A DNA stretch of 64,000 nucleotides from Ascaris suum (GCA_013433145.1 CM024173.1:11862322-11926321); one strand, 5' to 3'; positions 41,801-53,695 are shown, counted from the stretch's first letter. A program made the numbers and translations. Notes: generated from the sequence alone by a model not told the origin.

Positions 41801-42699
41801 CAATTAAACTGCCAATCGTCGACTCTCAGATCATAAATATAATCCCATAGATGATTAATGACCGCAGTGCATAAAGATGGCAAATCTAATGCACAACTTA
41901 AATGTGGCATCATAAAATCATATAAATATCGAAAACATTCCTTTTATACGAAGTCGACGCTTAAATATTATTCCAAAATAGTTTCAAATGCATAAAAAAA
42001 TTTTCTAAGAGGGGACGCATCCGAGCATTATTCCAAGCTGCAACTTCGACGGAATTTCTGCCTTTAAAGTATTATCTCTCAAAAGTTTATGCAAAAACTG
42101 ATTACTCCAACTTCAAAGGAAACACCTCAAAATTCAAGCCAAGAAATTCAATCCAATTTTGATTCCTTTTTTTTTGCATACACTCAGAAAAAGGGCACTT
42201 CATTTTTGCAAATAAATACAACGCAATCACTCTAATCAAATCCCTTGTGACATTACACGCTTGCAACATGACATAGCTAATTTCCCTATTGTTTTCAGTA
42301 ATAACCACGTTACTTCCACAACTGCTGCACAATTTACTGACTCCTCCCACATCGTAGTAAGCGGGCGGTGATAGTAGAAAGAAGAGGACGAGGAATTATG
42401 GAAGGGGAGGGGAGAAGAAAGTGTGCGTGTTTGGAAAGGAATACTTGGCGAAATACCGCCTACATCTGCCTTTCCTGAATGCGGTTTTTGGCAAATAAAA
42501 TAACAAAACCGCCAAAGAACGCTAAAAATCTCCCGCAAATAAAACTGTTGTGCCGCTGCCGTGTTGTAGAGAAGAGAGGAGGCGAGTGGCACCGACGGAG
42601 CAACCAAACTGGGTAATGAACATGACAGTTGGTAAAAACCCCCAATATAACTAAGTATACGCACACAATTGCTCACGGGCTTGAAATACGCAGTTACAG

Positions 42700-42833
42700 A
42701 AGTAGAGAAACAGCGAAATATGATGGGGCAGAGAAGAATAGATATCACCGAGGCCGATCTAAGCAAAGTTGAGTTGCACCGCGTTCCTCCATCACAACAG
42801 TACATAAAATTAAGTACGAAGAATAAACAACAG
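42700..42833 (+). CDS. Candidate internal exon, unknown protein
   Basis: The segment has an acceptor CAGTTACAG and donor CAG|GTTGTG, enters in phase 1 and leaves in phase 0. It encodes 44 residues including MMGQRRIDITEADLSKVELH, a charged, plausibly helical segment. A phase-0 continuation exists at 43697. No homology is recognised. The minus strand is also open here, so the call rests only on splice signals and protein-like composition. Confidence 0.3.
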
Positions 42834-42892
42834 GTTGTGAGGAGTGATGGTTACATTTAAAAGCAAAAGTCGTATAATATAGAGAGCGATCG

Positions 42893-43170
42893 TTAATCTA
42901 TTACCTCTAATGCATTTCTACCGCAACAAACAAAACGGCTGCTGTTATGCCGACCACATACAGAACATAACACCTCCCTACTTTGCCTCTGCTTCATTTC
43001 GTCCACCACGATCCTGTTCAAATGTACCGCCGGCTTACCCCCCTTACCGGTAGAATATAATTTCCATCCCATTACCCGACGGGACTCTACATGTGACTTG
43101 GACTTCACACGTGTTGGACAAAAATTCGATCCCACGGATTGTCGAGTAGATTTGTATACTCCCAGAATAT
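42893..43170 (-). CDS. Candidate terminal exon with CxxC...CC zinc-binding-like motif
   Basis: A GAATATCAG acceptor leads into about 91 open codons ending at TAA (42893-42895). The product is basic and ends with CSVCGRHNSSRFVCC, two cysteine pairs that could bind zinc. There is a possible internal donor (CCG|GTAAGG), so the exon could be shorter. Its start phase would accept the phase-1 end of the last lem-2 exon located, but its sequence does not resemble the expected end of an RRM-like domain. It more likely belongs to another gene, or is not coding. It lies inside the would-be intron of the plus-strand candidate exons, so at most one of the two models is likely. Confidence 0.3.
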
Positions 43171-43696
43171 CTGATATTCTTCACTTAGGTGCGAAGTATT
43201 TCCAATTGTGCTAGCTAGGCATAATGAACTTATTGCAATGGCATAACTTAATTCCTAGTTATAAGGTCAGCTCATAAATGGATAAGCACTGCCATTCTCA
43301 TCTCCTCTCCTCCCCCCCCCAAAAAAAGGCAAAAGCGCTCTCGAAATTTGTATCACTCATAGATTTTCAAAACTTTGCAACCTTAGAATATCTAAAGCGA
43401 AAGCCGTAAAGAAAACAATAAAATTAAACTCGAGCATTCTAGCATAAATCGCATATAATAGTTTGCTGAAAATTGAGAAAAGTTTCCCTGCAAAAATATT
43501 TCCCCTTTTCATGAAACATTCAAAGATCTCCTCTTACGAATCTTTTACTACTACTCCAACACATCGATTCGAAAGCTTTATATCGACACCCTTAAATAGC
43601 ACAATAATGTTTTCTTGCATTTAAATACAACCTTCGCTGTAACTTCATAATTGTAGAGCAAACTTAATGAATAAATAACATTCATTTGAAAACTAG

Positions 43697-43975
43697 GGAA
43701 GTCACCGGAGCGGAGCGCTTAATCGGTTGGTCGGAGCTAGCAGAAATTCTCACGAATGCGATAGCCAAAGTGGATCGAAAAAAATTTTTTTCCCAGCAAG
43801 TGGTCAACGTATTTCCTCAGCAAGACTCTTTGCAATTTTTCTCACATCAAAAAAGTTTTCTTGCTCAACGTTCCCTACTGGATTATTGTCTCACCTTCAA
43901 CCATACTACAACGTTTCTATAAATTTCAAGCAATCTGCATGGAATACACTCGATTTGAATCCATCCCTCGTGTAA
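43697..43975 (+). CDS. Candidate terminal exon, unknown protein
   Basis: It begins after AAAACTAG. In the phase left by the 42700-42833 exon it stays open for about 92 codons to a stop. A second frame of the same segment is also open and looks equally protein-like. No domain is recognised, and the reading frame is uncertain. Confidence 0.2.
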   Translation, partial: GSHRSGALNRLVGASRNSHECDSQSGSKKIFFPASGQRISSARLFAIFLTSKKFSCSTFPTGLLSHLQPYYNVSINFKQSAWNTLDLNPSLV

Positions 43976-46043
43976 TGGATGAATAAGCTCTTGCCATTTC
44001 GCTCAATACTTCTAAACCTTAAGCAATTTACTCGAAACTCTAGTTTTACAGACATCTTCTCTTAATTAAACTAGTCTGCAGGTACGCAAGCACTAAACGC
44101 ACTCAGTTAGATTTTTTACTTGCGCACTCGCCATCTTCTGTATGGTTGAATATGCTTCCGAGAAATCTAGGAAGCAAAAAATTTGAGAATAATTTAGAAG
44201 TTCTATTATTTATGTTCTGAGAAAGTTCATCCAAAAATTTACTCTCTATTCAATGCAAATTACTTGAATTACAATAACCGCCAGGCAATTCAAGTGAAAG
44301 CAGAGCCACTTTGCTGCAAGTCCCCAGAACAGCTTACACAAGATTAGGTTATTTTATACGACTTTCAAGTAAATGTCGCTTCTTTTGCACCAATTTTAGT
44401 AATTCAACGATCAAAAAAACCATGTGTTATAGGTCGCTAACTAGCAGCATTCAATACGCATTCGACGAACGATATGTTGATAAACAAAAAAAAGAACCAA
44501 CATGCCCACGCACTGTCCGTTCCTCTTCTCTCCATAACCATTCACAAGAGTTTTCTTTTTCATTCTTCCTTCTCTCCCAAATTCCAGCAGAGAACCTTTT
44601 CGTCTGCATTTTTATGTTATGTTCTTTGCCAATCACTCCATTTCCAGTCGTTTCCTGCTGAACTCATCAGCAAAAAAAAAGACGAAAACGGGCGAGAGGA
44701 GACGGATGACTGGAGGGGGGGGGGGGGGGGCAGCAGAAGGGAAGAGGTTAAGGGAGAAGAGAAAGGTACGATTCAATTGCATTCTCATTTACTAAAAATG
44801 GAACTTTGCTGTAATTAAGTAAATATTTCTTGAACTGAAGTAGTTGTAACTAAATTAATTCCTCTATCGACAGAAATCTAAATCACGCTAAAAACTACGA
44901 AAGTACTAAATAACCTAATTTATCGCAATATAACGCTCAAGCTAACCGATAAAACTCGTATCTTTTTCTCATTCGCAGTAAATATTCCCCTAAGCCGTCG
45001 ATTTTATATTCGCTCAAAAATTTTAGAGATTTCCTTGAACAGATTCCCTTCATGTAAAATACAACTACTTCTCCTTAAAAACAACCTCTTTGCAATAGTT
45101 TTCGGTCAATGAAAAAAAAAAAGCAAACTTTCAGAAAATTGCAAATCGAACAAAATGAATTCTTGCATAAATATTAGTATAGCTTTCATCAGCTAACCTC
45201 TCCCCTAACATTCATCGATCACTGAAAAATAATCAACATTATTCTATTATCCTCTACAAAATACTGATCTAACAATTATCCACCATTCTATAAACAAAAA
45301 TGCACAATTAGTACTTTTCGCATAAAAAATTTACCGCTGCTCTATATGAAGACAACGATAACAAAAGATCTAAATAAACATCAAATACGCAATACCAGGA
45401 AAAAAGAAACAACATGGAGGTATCACTTGTTGCATCTTCACACTATTTACCTTCCACTCAACGATAATATTTTCTTTTCAGTAAGAAATCTATAGCTGTG
45501 CCGAATACTTCAGATGTACATAACGGCTACAATTTAGTGACCAATGATCAAAAGTAATTTATTTTCGAAGTTTGCCGGAAAATTTTCTCTCCGTCGTGTA
45601 AAGTCGAAATCACAAATGTCCACTTATGTGCACGCATCCTCTAAGATGCATTGGAGAGGATGAAATCAGATTTTCTATCATCACCAAATCGAATGAATTT
45701 TTTTTAAAAAGATCAACCGTAAAAACGGCAATAGATCGGAGACTATCGCAGAAATAAGAAAAATTCAAAGCGATAACAATTATATCGCTGCAAAATAAGA
45801 AACAATCACAACCAAAAAATACGATGATGGGCGCAAGTCTAGCAGCAAATAAGAGTGAAGTTAATAATGTCGAAAAAAAACCCTCAAACACTCGAGGCAA
45901 AAAATTGGACAATGAAAAAAAACGACGAGATTCTTAAACTTTTACTCTACTATCAGCTAAAAACTCATGAATAAATAGAGAGGAATAAATACGTCCTCAC
46001 AAACTTATTACTAATCTCAGGATAATATCAATAAGAAACAAAC

Positions 46044-46222
46044 CATTGAACCATGTGCCATGAAGGGTCGTAAATGCATCTTTACAATCGGCGAATGATG
46101 CAAATCGTGCGAACACAACTCCCTCTTTTGATCCCTCCTCAACGTGTACATGCAATGGACGAATTGGGGCAAGTTTCTGTAGTAATGCACTCTTCACATC
46201 CGCACCATCTCGTTCCGATGTC
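46044..46222 (-). CDS. lem-2: lem-2-like exon 11 (start of the C-terminal RRM-like domain)
   Basis: The acceptor is CCTGTAG, entry is phase 2, and the exit is phase 1 at AATG|GTTTGT. It encodes SALLQKLAPIRPLHVHVEE, then KEGVVFARFASFADCKDAF and LHGTWFNG. This matches the beta-alpha-beta order of the RRM/UHM-like fold at the C-terminus of MAN1 and nematode LEM-2, where 'WFNG' precedes the last beta strand. The following exon (expected to read R-L-V-x-V-K-Y-L) was not found. It would lie below 46044, possibly after a long intron. Confidence 0.8.
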
Positions 46223-46760
46223 CTACAGGCATAGGTATATATATCTTTAAAAACTTTAAAATGCAACGTCGAACATTCTGCAAAAAGTTCATTCCATTAT
46301 CCACTTATTGTGGAGGAATATCTTTGCCGCTATCAATTAATAGTTGCTAAAGATTGCTTTAATGAATTCTACCAAGTTCGACAAGAATTGTATGGCTATC
46401 AGTAGTGAACTACGGTTTCCCTACATTCATCGAAAAGGAAAGTGAAGTAAATCGAACGTCATCTCTAGAAATGCGTAAATTTTCTCGAAATAAGCGCTGA
46501 GTATGGGAACATGCCGACTTCATTGAACATCAACTAAAGCATCCCTCTTCTCTGTTCTTTACCTTCTACTTTCTATCTTCATTTACCACCTCTTTCTAAT
46601 TTCCACCTTCACTTACCACCTCCTTCAACCTCCGAAAATCTTTTTATGAAACTCCAAAGGTCGAAAGGCGCCAAATAGTGGAAACATTCAAATGCTGATA
46701 GAAATCCAGCCCCGTTCAACAACTATTGCTATCAGCTTTAATTAGAGAGTGATTCACCAG

Positions 46761-46850
46761 CTGGCAGCAAGGCCTTAGTGGCCGAAATTAGACAACTCGA
46801 AACGCAAATTGCTGTGCAGCTGTCAACTCCTTTAGATCGATGTTCTATTT
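46761..46850 (+). CDS. Candidate nested exon on the opposite strand of lem-2
   Basis: Between a TTCACCAG acceptor and an excellent donor (ATTT|GTGAGT), this 90-nt segment encodes KALVAEIRQLETQIAVQL followed by STPLDRCSI. This is a coiled-coil-like run and then a cysteine. It does not splice in phase to 47128 without a stop, so the gene model is unproven. Confidence 0.2.
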
Positions 46851-47127
46851 GTGAGTCATCTTCACGCACACAAACTGCTGTAATTAAAAAAGTATCCAGT
46901 CCAGAGAGTCAACAACTCCATCATGGCATAAACATTCGACGATTCAGCTCCACTTACAATAGATATTATCAGCGGTGATTACTGCAGCAACTCTTAGATC
47001 GCTCAGAGAAATACGACCCGAAAATAAGTACTAATTTAGTCATTCCATAATAAACGATCTCGCATCAGCACTCTGCACTACCTAATCTTCGTATCCGCCC
47101 CATTAGCATATTTCGTACTGCTTACAG

Positions 47128-47391
47128 GAGGAAGCTTCCCAAAGAACAGTAGCAGCTGAAGTCGAGAAAAAAACAGTGCATCATCATGAAAACAACGATA
47201 AACTCACTGAGTCGACGGAAACATTCCTCGCAATTTCAAGCAGTGAGACAGAGCGTGATCTGGGACGTTCAACTGCGACTGACCTTCAAACGCTGAAACA
47301 CTTCTTCGCCAGGCTCTCCTCTCCTATTCTAGAGGATACTCAGCTCGTAACTGATGGTATATGCTTCTACCACCCACTACAGCAATAATGC
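47128..47391 (+). CDS. Candidate nested open frame, acidic coil-like protein
   Basis: It starts after TGCTTACAG and is open in phase 0 to a stop at about 47389. The product is polar and acidic, with AAEVEKKTVHHHENNDKL and a Ser/Thr/Glu-rich middle. The composition (many Glu, codons unlike the AT background) is protein-like, but no family is recognised. The acceptor overlaps a good donor on the other strand, so direction is uncertain. Confidence 0.25.
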
Positions 47392-48184
47392 CAAATTATT
47401 CGGAGAACAAATCCACCTTACTAAAAGGAAGCTAAAACATTCCTTCAATGCTTTCTACAGTGTACACGATTTGCCATTGAATAAACTCTCCTCCTCACCT
47501 CTTAAAAACATTTGCACCCTACCGTTACTTGCACATCTGCCATGTTTCAAAACATTAGAAAATAAGAGTAACTTGCACGAGAAGGAAATAAACGTCGAGG
47601 ATAGAAACTCAACCATCGATGTGTCGCGAAAGCACTGAGTTATAAAACGTGATGACAAAGAAATCCAGAATGATCAGTGAATTGACGGATCATATAACAA
47701 AAAACACAAAATAAAGTCGACGAATTATTCGAAACTATAGCTCTCCTTTATCCTCTCTAATCGTTCAATCAACCATCACAGTTATATCAATAAAAATACC
47801 AAAAAATAAAGCACAATAAACAATGACCGTCTTTACTTATATACAAAATCTGTCGATCGCTTTTTGGCCCCCCACTACTCGCTCCCCTTCTCAAACACAA
47901 AGTTCCCTTCGATGAAACGATTTTGCGAGATACGGTTACGAATACATCCACAGGAATTTTTCAAAAGACTCACACGAGATATAAGTGATCATAAGGCTAA
48001 TTTGGAGCTGATCCGTATCCAAACGTTTGATACCAGTAAATTACTAGGGAAACAACGGTTGCTCTCTACCTAGCCAACATATCAAGGTTGTTGATTAGTT
48101 CGAATTGTAAATTTCTTTTAAAACAACACCAACAACTGAAATATCAACCCTCAGTCAGAATGCTTATTAAATTAAAAAACGAAC

Positions 48185-48342
48185 CATTTCCTTGCCATCC
48201 GGTCTTCTTAGCAGGAAGCCAACGCCACACCGCACACTCCACACCGTTGATGATACGGCTCTCAGTACTCACTCGTGATTCATTGAGATTTATGAAATTG
48301 ACCGCTTGTTGCCAACGACGCCATTCAGGACTATCGCGGAAT
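48185..48342 (-). CDS. lem-2: lem-2-like exon 9 (MSC domain, second half)
   Basis: Acceptor AATAAATTCAG joins exon 8 in phase (AG+A gives Arg). It encodes FRDSPEWRRWQQAVNFINLN, then ESRVSTESRIINGVECAVWRW. The 'W-x-x-A-V-x-F-I-N-x-N-E-S-R-V' and 'V-W-R-W' signature is characteristic of the MAN1/Src1/LEM2 C-terminal (MSC, winged-helix, DNA-binding) domain. It exits in phase 1 at AATG|GTTCGT. Confidence 0.88.
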
Positions 48343-49042
48343 CTGAATTTATTAATGAATCGAACACCTTAACCACAACGATTAGGTCATTGGATACAGA
48401 ATGTGAAGACGAAGAACAGCTGCACGGTCAAGCTTCAACCTGACTAGTACAACTCTGAGAGGCAACCAGCTATCAGCAGAAATAAATTTGACTCAACTGA
48501 ATTATACGGCGCCACTGGTATGGAAGCATCCCAATTCTTCTTATAGAAAATATTCCACTGGCATCGACTGTGAATATTAACATGCAGTTATAGTGATACA
48601 TGCTGCTCCAGGGTATTCAATTCCCCACATTCATTTAAAAACCTTTGAACCGTACACAATGCCCCGCCGGATTTACCTGGCATAGCTCCATTCAGTCATA
48701 CTTTAGTTGCGTAGGTGACACTTAAAAAAACTTGTGCTCTTCTTCCACTACTCTTCTCTTTTCTTCCTTTACCACCTCCTCCTCCTCGCCCCCACATTTA
48801 CAGCATTCAACCTTCTTAATCCTCAAAGCTTTATTTCTTTAAGAAAATTGCCAGAACTGCTTCAACTAAAAACTATGCATTCATTATTCCCTCATCTCGA
48901 TTAAGGGGAAATTGATGGATGGGATCCATTTTATCACCGCCATCATCATCAAAAGAAAAACAAGAAACGGGTACATTATAAAATCAACGCACAACGCAAT
49001 CCACTATCACTGATTTGTCGGTAAAACGAAACAGGAAAATAC

Positions 49043-49127
49043 CTCTTGGAAGGTGGAATAAGCATATCTCGGACATGTGGTTCAGCCACATAGGTTTGCC
49101 CCTGTTCACTTGAATCACGAATTATAT
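49043..49127 (-). CDS. lem-2: lem-2-like exon 8 (MSC domain, first half)
   Basis: The acceptor is TTATTTGCAG and the donor is AAGAG|GTATTT. It enters in phase 1 (completing Asp) and leaves in phase 2. It encodes IIRDSSEQGQTYVAE, then PHVRDMLIPPSK. 'Y-[VL]-x-E-P-H-V-R-D-M-L-x-P-P' is one of the best conserved parts of the LEM2/MAN1 nucleoplasmic domain. Confidence 0.9.
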
Positions 49128-49552
49128 CTGCAAATAAATAAACAATCCATTAAAAATGTACACTATAGAATGTGAGTTAACTACACAGCTAGAAGTGATG
49201 AGTGCATCTCAAAAATTAACCTTACCTCCAACTTAATCGCCGCATAAACGATATTGACCTCACCTGAGATTGTTTTATTCTCTTTCCTTTGATAACCAGC
49301 AGCATTATTAATGTTGTGCACAGACGGCTAAGGACTACATTCTTCCTTTTCAATCCCCTTAAATCTAAAGATCACAGTTCTGTATCTTCTACGAATCATT
49401 TCAGCGGTTACTGTTCAAGTCTAGATTCTTCGCTTTTTGGACAAAAAAATTTCCTCTTTTCTTATATGCTTCAATTTTTCAACCTCCCCCTCCTCCTATC
49501 GTAACAACGACCTAAAAATTCGGAGAATCAACTACTTCCGTAGAACTGAAGT

Positions 49553-49735
49553 TTGGACGAGAGACTTTGCGCTTTATTAATAGCAATAGTCAATAATATT
49601 AAACAATTTGAGGATAAGAAAACAGCTGAGATAGGAAAAAAAAACGAAAGGAATGGAGATAATCCAAACGGTGGATCCGGAAATAACGCACCCGGTGTAT
49701 CGTTGTTACATAAAAAAACTTTAACTAACGTCTAA
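49553..49735 (+). other. Unassigned 60-codon open frame in lem-2 intron 7
   Basis: On the plus strand between lem-2 exons 8 and 7, an open frame ends with an Asn/Gly-rich stretch (NGDNPNGGSGNNAPG). The opposite strand is open too. There is no domain and no clear splice pair; it is most likely chance. Confidence 0.1.
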
Positions 49736-50191
49736 TGTCTAAGAAAAAAGTACTCGCCACAGAATGTTATTATTGCCTAAGTCCAAATTAAATCCCGATG
49801 CATCAATCTGTGGCAATTCTATGGATTTGTTCGTACTTATATTTCCAGTAAATGATAGTAAAAACTATTCTATCATCAATATAACGAAATGTAACGACAA
49901 TGTAAAAATATAGTCAACTTTTAATGAGTATGTCGCTCGCCTACTTCTTCCTCTTCATTACGCCCGTTTTACTGCTGTGAATAGCAACATCCTATATAAT
50001 TCACTAAATGCGAATATTTCTTTGAACTACCTGGTGTGATGTGATCCATACAACAATAAACTAGAGCCTCGAGTAGCACCTTCTCATGTTACCTGACGAA
50101 ATATGGAAGAGTTGTCGCACTTTAAGATTTACAGATTCCTTTCCCACTAATAATTTTAGATTTAGAAGAAAAACAATAACAAAAGAATCAC

Positions 50192-50311
50192 CTGTAATTT
50201 TTTCGATAAGATCGAACACCGCTCGCTTCTCCTCTGCTTGCGCCGCCAACCAACGTTGATTGACGAAATAAGCTCCCATACCAATTGCGACTACTAAAAA
50301 CTTTTGCCTAG
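50192..50311 (-). CDS. lem-2: lem-2-like exon 7 (second membrane segment to nucleoplasm)
   Basis: It enters in phase 1 after TTATGTTAG and leaves in phase 1 at ATTACAG|GTGATT. It encodes the hydrophobic RQKFLVVAIGMGAYFVNQRW, then LAAQAEEKRAVFDLIEKITG. In LEM2/MAN1 the second transmembrane helix is followed at once by a basic/acidic helix that opens the MSC domain, as here. Confidence 0.82.
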
Positions 50312-50741
50312 CTAACATAACAGTAGAATTTGATCATATGCTTACAATAATATATCTCTTCACGACGTCAAACAACGATTCGAAAAATCATATATTGCGA
50401 ATGACCTTAACTAAAATTGCTCAATGCTAGAGACAATCTGCTTCGCAGAAAAATTTCATCTACAACACCTATCTATCCAAAACTTTAACATCATCAAGCT
50501 ATCATATCATAAAACAGCACTTAGACAATGCACCAATATCCTCCCGCCCCCCCCCCCCAACCAAAAAATAATAAGAACTTACGACTTCCTTCTAAACTCC
50601 AGAAAATAGGTCTTTTCCCCTCTCATATCACCTAGAAACCCCTCTTCTTAAGTCCAGCCCCTCCTCCCTCCCCCAAAGAAAACGACGGATAGAGGTTTAA
50701 TTCATCACGATAAATAAAACAATGAGAACTTATTGACTTAC

Positions 50742-50916
50742 TGATGCCAATAATAATTGTCGGCAAGATAGCATATGCATAAAGGAATATCGCCGTTTCC
50801 ACTGCTGCGTCTAAATAGGGTATACGTTCACTTAAAATGACATTTTCCACAAAAGTAGTGCATTCAAATATTACAGCAACAAATTTAATATCACGGATTA
50901 ATGAACGATAAGAATT
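50742..50916 (-). CDS. lem-2: lem-2-like exon 6 (lumenal part and hydrophobic segment)
   Basis: Acceptor ATATCTCAG, phase 0, runs open through FVENVILSERIPYLDAAVET and a hydrophobic AIFLYAYAILPTIIIGI segment to GCATCA|GTAAGT (phase 1). The lumenal portion is poorly conserved in the family, so the 5' boundary rests on phase and splice signals only. Confidence 0.65.
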
Positions 50917-51309
50917 CTGAGATATTTTAATAAATCTTCAGGGACTATCAGCATCGGCCGCAGCGCAAAATCTAATAAGCGCATTTAACTCAAAACTTGA
51001 CACGAAATATAGAAAAGCATTTTCTAATCAAGTTTTTGAAATGAGAGAACAAAGTTGCATAAAATACACGTACCCCGATGAATAATATCCAAAAAAAAAT
51101 AGAAGAAAGTTAAACAAAGAATGGCCATTAACAAAATGTTACAAATTTAAATAATTCGATTGCATAGCATTGCATAAAATAATGTCGCATCGTACTTACG
51201 TAAAAACAGACTTTAAAACTCTCCATTATAAAATAAAATCACCTGCATCTGTAAATCGTCCATAGAAGCATCTCAAACAGAAGCATTCGACAACAAACTA
51301 TCTACATAC

Positions 51310-51558
51310 TGCACAATGGAAAAAAGAAACGAATGAGCTCTCACTTGATGCGATTCGACCAGCATTGACGATTAATTGAGTATGGACGGTGGCCAGGTAA
51401 GCCATTAGAAGGAAGATGAAGAGCAATGTGAATGAATAAAGGATTAGCCGCGAAACATCGACACCACGCGGCGAAAGTCCACCTCGACCCCTCACAGTCG
51501 TGCCACCATAAGTGCCACTGAAGCCGTACGGCTGCCTCCGATCGTAGTAACCAACCGA
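51310..51558 (-). CDS. lem-2: lem-2-like exon 5 (first transmembrane helix)
   Basis: Acceptor TATTAACAG, phase 0. It encodes a Gly/Tyr/Arg-rich stretch (SVGYYDRRQPYGFSGTYGG), RGRGGLSPRGVDVSR and then the transmembrane LILYSFTLLFIFLLMAYL. The chosen 3' boundary (TGTGCA|GTATGT) keeps phase 0 with exon 6. An alternative earlier donor (TCAA|GTGAGA, 51345) would be phase 1 and does not fit exon 6. Confidence 0.7.
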
Positions 51559-52302
51559 CTGTTAATAATAATTATTTTCATAGAGCGCAATAAAGAACAA
51601 AAGGACTTTGCCTTATTTGCAAGCGTGCAATGCAGCATGCGATTATTCGTTGATCTGTCCGTCCTAGAATTTCTTAAACACTTTTCGAACCCAGGCACAA
51701 TTCATCGACACGGGTACGAACGATTGGGACCAAACACTTTCGAATAACTAAACCTCAAAAAAATTTATAAAATCATTATCGCTAGATTCGGCGTCTCGGA
51801 AGGAATACTACGCACTTCTGGAACAGTGAGGAATTTTAGCTCAATCTGTTCAGGAGAGGAATCCCAGGCAAACCTAGAGTTAGAGGGGAGGGATTGCTGT
51901 AACGCTGTAACTAACTTTTTTCTTCAAAATTATGGTTGCTAATAACCCCAGTATTTACATAACACTTGATTATTTATACGCGATGAATCAATTTACGCCA
52001 ATCACCTAGTGCACCTCTTCAATATTTCTTCTCCCTTCCCTCCACTCAAATCATCTCATAACTCGAAAGAATATCTCCACCTTTATCGCTGCATTTGAAC
52101 TGCAGATATTCTCACAGTTGATGGAATCAAACAATCAGGTATCCTGCTGTACCTATATTAGCAACACTTTTCGATGACAGATATTAGCAAAGTACTCTAA
52201 AATTTTTCAATATGCACTAACTTAATAGTGGAAATAAAAAATAGAAAATATAAAAATAAAATAAAAATAAAGTGAAATACAGAAAAGAATTAAAAGTAAT
52301 AC

Positions 52303-52582
52303 TGAAACAAATTTTCTAAGTGACTTTTCAACGAAAAGATCAACCTTTGGCGATGAGGTGAACGGAGCGGTAATCGCTGCAACGATACGAGACGGGATTT
52401 TTGTGACTGTAGCAAACACTGTGCTACGCTTGACCGGTCGTGGTCGAGGTGGTGGGAAATAATGTAACGGGCTCGATGGGCCACTCGACGACAGCTCTCG
52501 GGAACTCTCCATATGCCCATCTTCTTCGTCATCCATCTCCTCGTCATCTTCATATTCTTGTTCTTCTTGCTGCACTATTCGT
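52303..52582 (-). CDS. lem-2: lem-2-like exon 4 (acidic and Pro-rich nucleoplasmic linker)
   Basis: It encodes a very acidic run (EEQEYEDDEEMDDEEDG), a Ser/Pro-rich stretch with FPPPRPRPVKR, and basic sequence before the first membrane helix. Nematode LEM-2 has a comparable acidic tract between LEM and TM1. Both boundaries are tentative. The start could be 52574 or 52582 depending on the exon 3 donor, and the end could be a few codons earlier. Confidence 0.7.
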
Positions 52583-53443
52583 CTACTCGTACCGAACTGT
52601 TCGCGTGTGGGAACAAATGCAGGTCGTTCACGAGACTCTCAAATCCCATAAAGGAGACTCATTCATAGACATAAAACTTTCAAATAACTCCATATGTGAA
52701 TTAGACTAAGCACATCGATGCAGATGTGTTAGCAAATGTGCAACAGTGCACTCAAATGGTGAAAACATAAATGGATAACTATAAGGAAGTAACAACTTAT
52801 ATTATTATCACGTTTTGTGGGGGTTTGAAGCAACCCTAGTTCCGAAAAAAGAAAGTTATAGCAACCGTGCAACCCACAGTTTTGCATAGAGTCCCTCAAT
52901 TGGACGACTCAAGGTAAAATTCCTCAATAATGCAAAACTAGTGCGTCCTGTTTCATCCTGGGCGCCGACCCTGGCGATAACATACTTAATTATAGTTATT
53001 AGTTATATTATAAGTATGTCTTATCGCTTATTATTATAAGAAAACGAGAAAGAGACAAATCGCTGTTGTTGTTTTTTCTTTCATTGAAAAAAAAACCTAT
53101 AACTGAATTTGCAATGCCCCAAAAAACGCTGACTTGCAAACCGTATGCTACCGAGTTGTATTGCATTGCAATTAAATTTCATCACAACAACAGTGAAGTT
53201 TGTGCAATCCGATCAAAGAACCTCACTGTTGACGACTTTCATAATACAACCACTAACAAGTATATACACTTGAAGTGAATATTAATAGGCAATATTGATC
53301 AGAGAATCATTTCTTAAATGCCAACAGCATATTCTCATAATAATACTATTATCACTAATTAGTGTCAACCCCACAGATGAACAGTGACCAGTAAATCAAA
53401 ACGCTAAATAACGTTGAAAAAAAAAAAAAAAAACAGGAAAGAC

Positions 53444-53695
53444 CTACGAGTGAAATAGGAAGAGGTGAGATCGGTATGATTGGTACTTGTAAGTGGGCCT
53501 GTTGGGATCGACGTATAAATCGACGATGAGGTGCCATAAGAAGACACTGGCTCAAAGCGTTTGATCGAAGAAAAACGCGGTGGTGTAGGCGTACGCTGTG
53601 CCACTTTCGATGGAGCAACCGTCGGTGTTGGAGTTGTTTTTGGAACCACTATCGGCGCACTCGTATTTGACAAACCTGGGTAGATCTCATTTGCA
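53444..53695 (-). CDS. lem-2: lem-2-like exon 3 (Pro/Thr/Ser-rich linker)
   Basis: It follows a long T-rich acceptor ending TTTTTTCAG and completes the Pro codon split from exon 2. It encodes APIVVPKTTPTPTVAPSK, then TPTPPRFSSIKRFEPV and a Ser/Thr-rich end. It is low-complexity disordered linker with no domain. The donor may be 53448 (C|GTAGGT) rather than 53444. Confidence 0.72.

Larger units (their letters stand above)
32522..42699. other. Region between GPCR and lem-2 with no recognised gene
   Basis: Ten kilobases of moderately AT-rich sequence, C- and A-rich on the plus strand. It has C runs at 34858-34870, 37421-37435, 38043-38057 and 39810-39823, and a 27-A run near 39077. Open frames occur at 32655-33071 (+), 33866-34162 (+), 37712-38215 (-), 39687-40076 (+) and 40754-41059 (+). 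None shows a domain. Those of about 100 codons are expected by chance, and the longer ones coincide with stop-poor pyrimidine-rich stretches. Far-downstream exons of lem-2 could lie here. Confidence 0.5.
46223..48184 (-). other. lem-2-like intron(s) with a missing exon and possible nested gene
   Basis: Exon 9 ends in phase 1 and exon 11 begins in phase 2, so one more exon of 3n+1 bases must lie here. It would encode the linker between the MSC and RRM-like domains. I could not identify it: candidates near 46.9 kb and 48.1 kb fail on phase or sequence. On the plus strand, protein-like open frames with reasonable splice sites occur at 46761-46850 and 47128-47356. Confidence 0.55.

Noticed and set aside
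42236..42805. 189-codon open frame on the minus strand
   Set aside because: The strand is pyrimidine-rich here (Ser/Phe/Leu runs), which removes stops. There is no domain, and it overlaps a better-supported plus-strand candidate exon.
47357..47382. GT...AG pair suggesting a 26-nt intron at the end of the nested plus-strand frame
   Set aside because: Shorter than known nematode spliceosomal introns; the unspliced reading to the stop is simpler.
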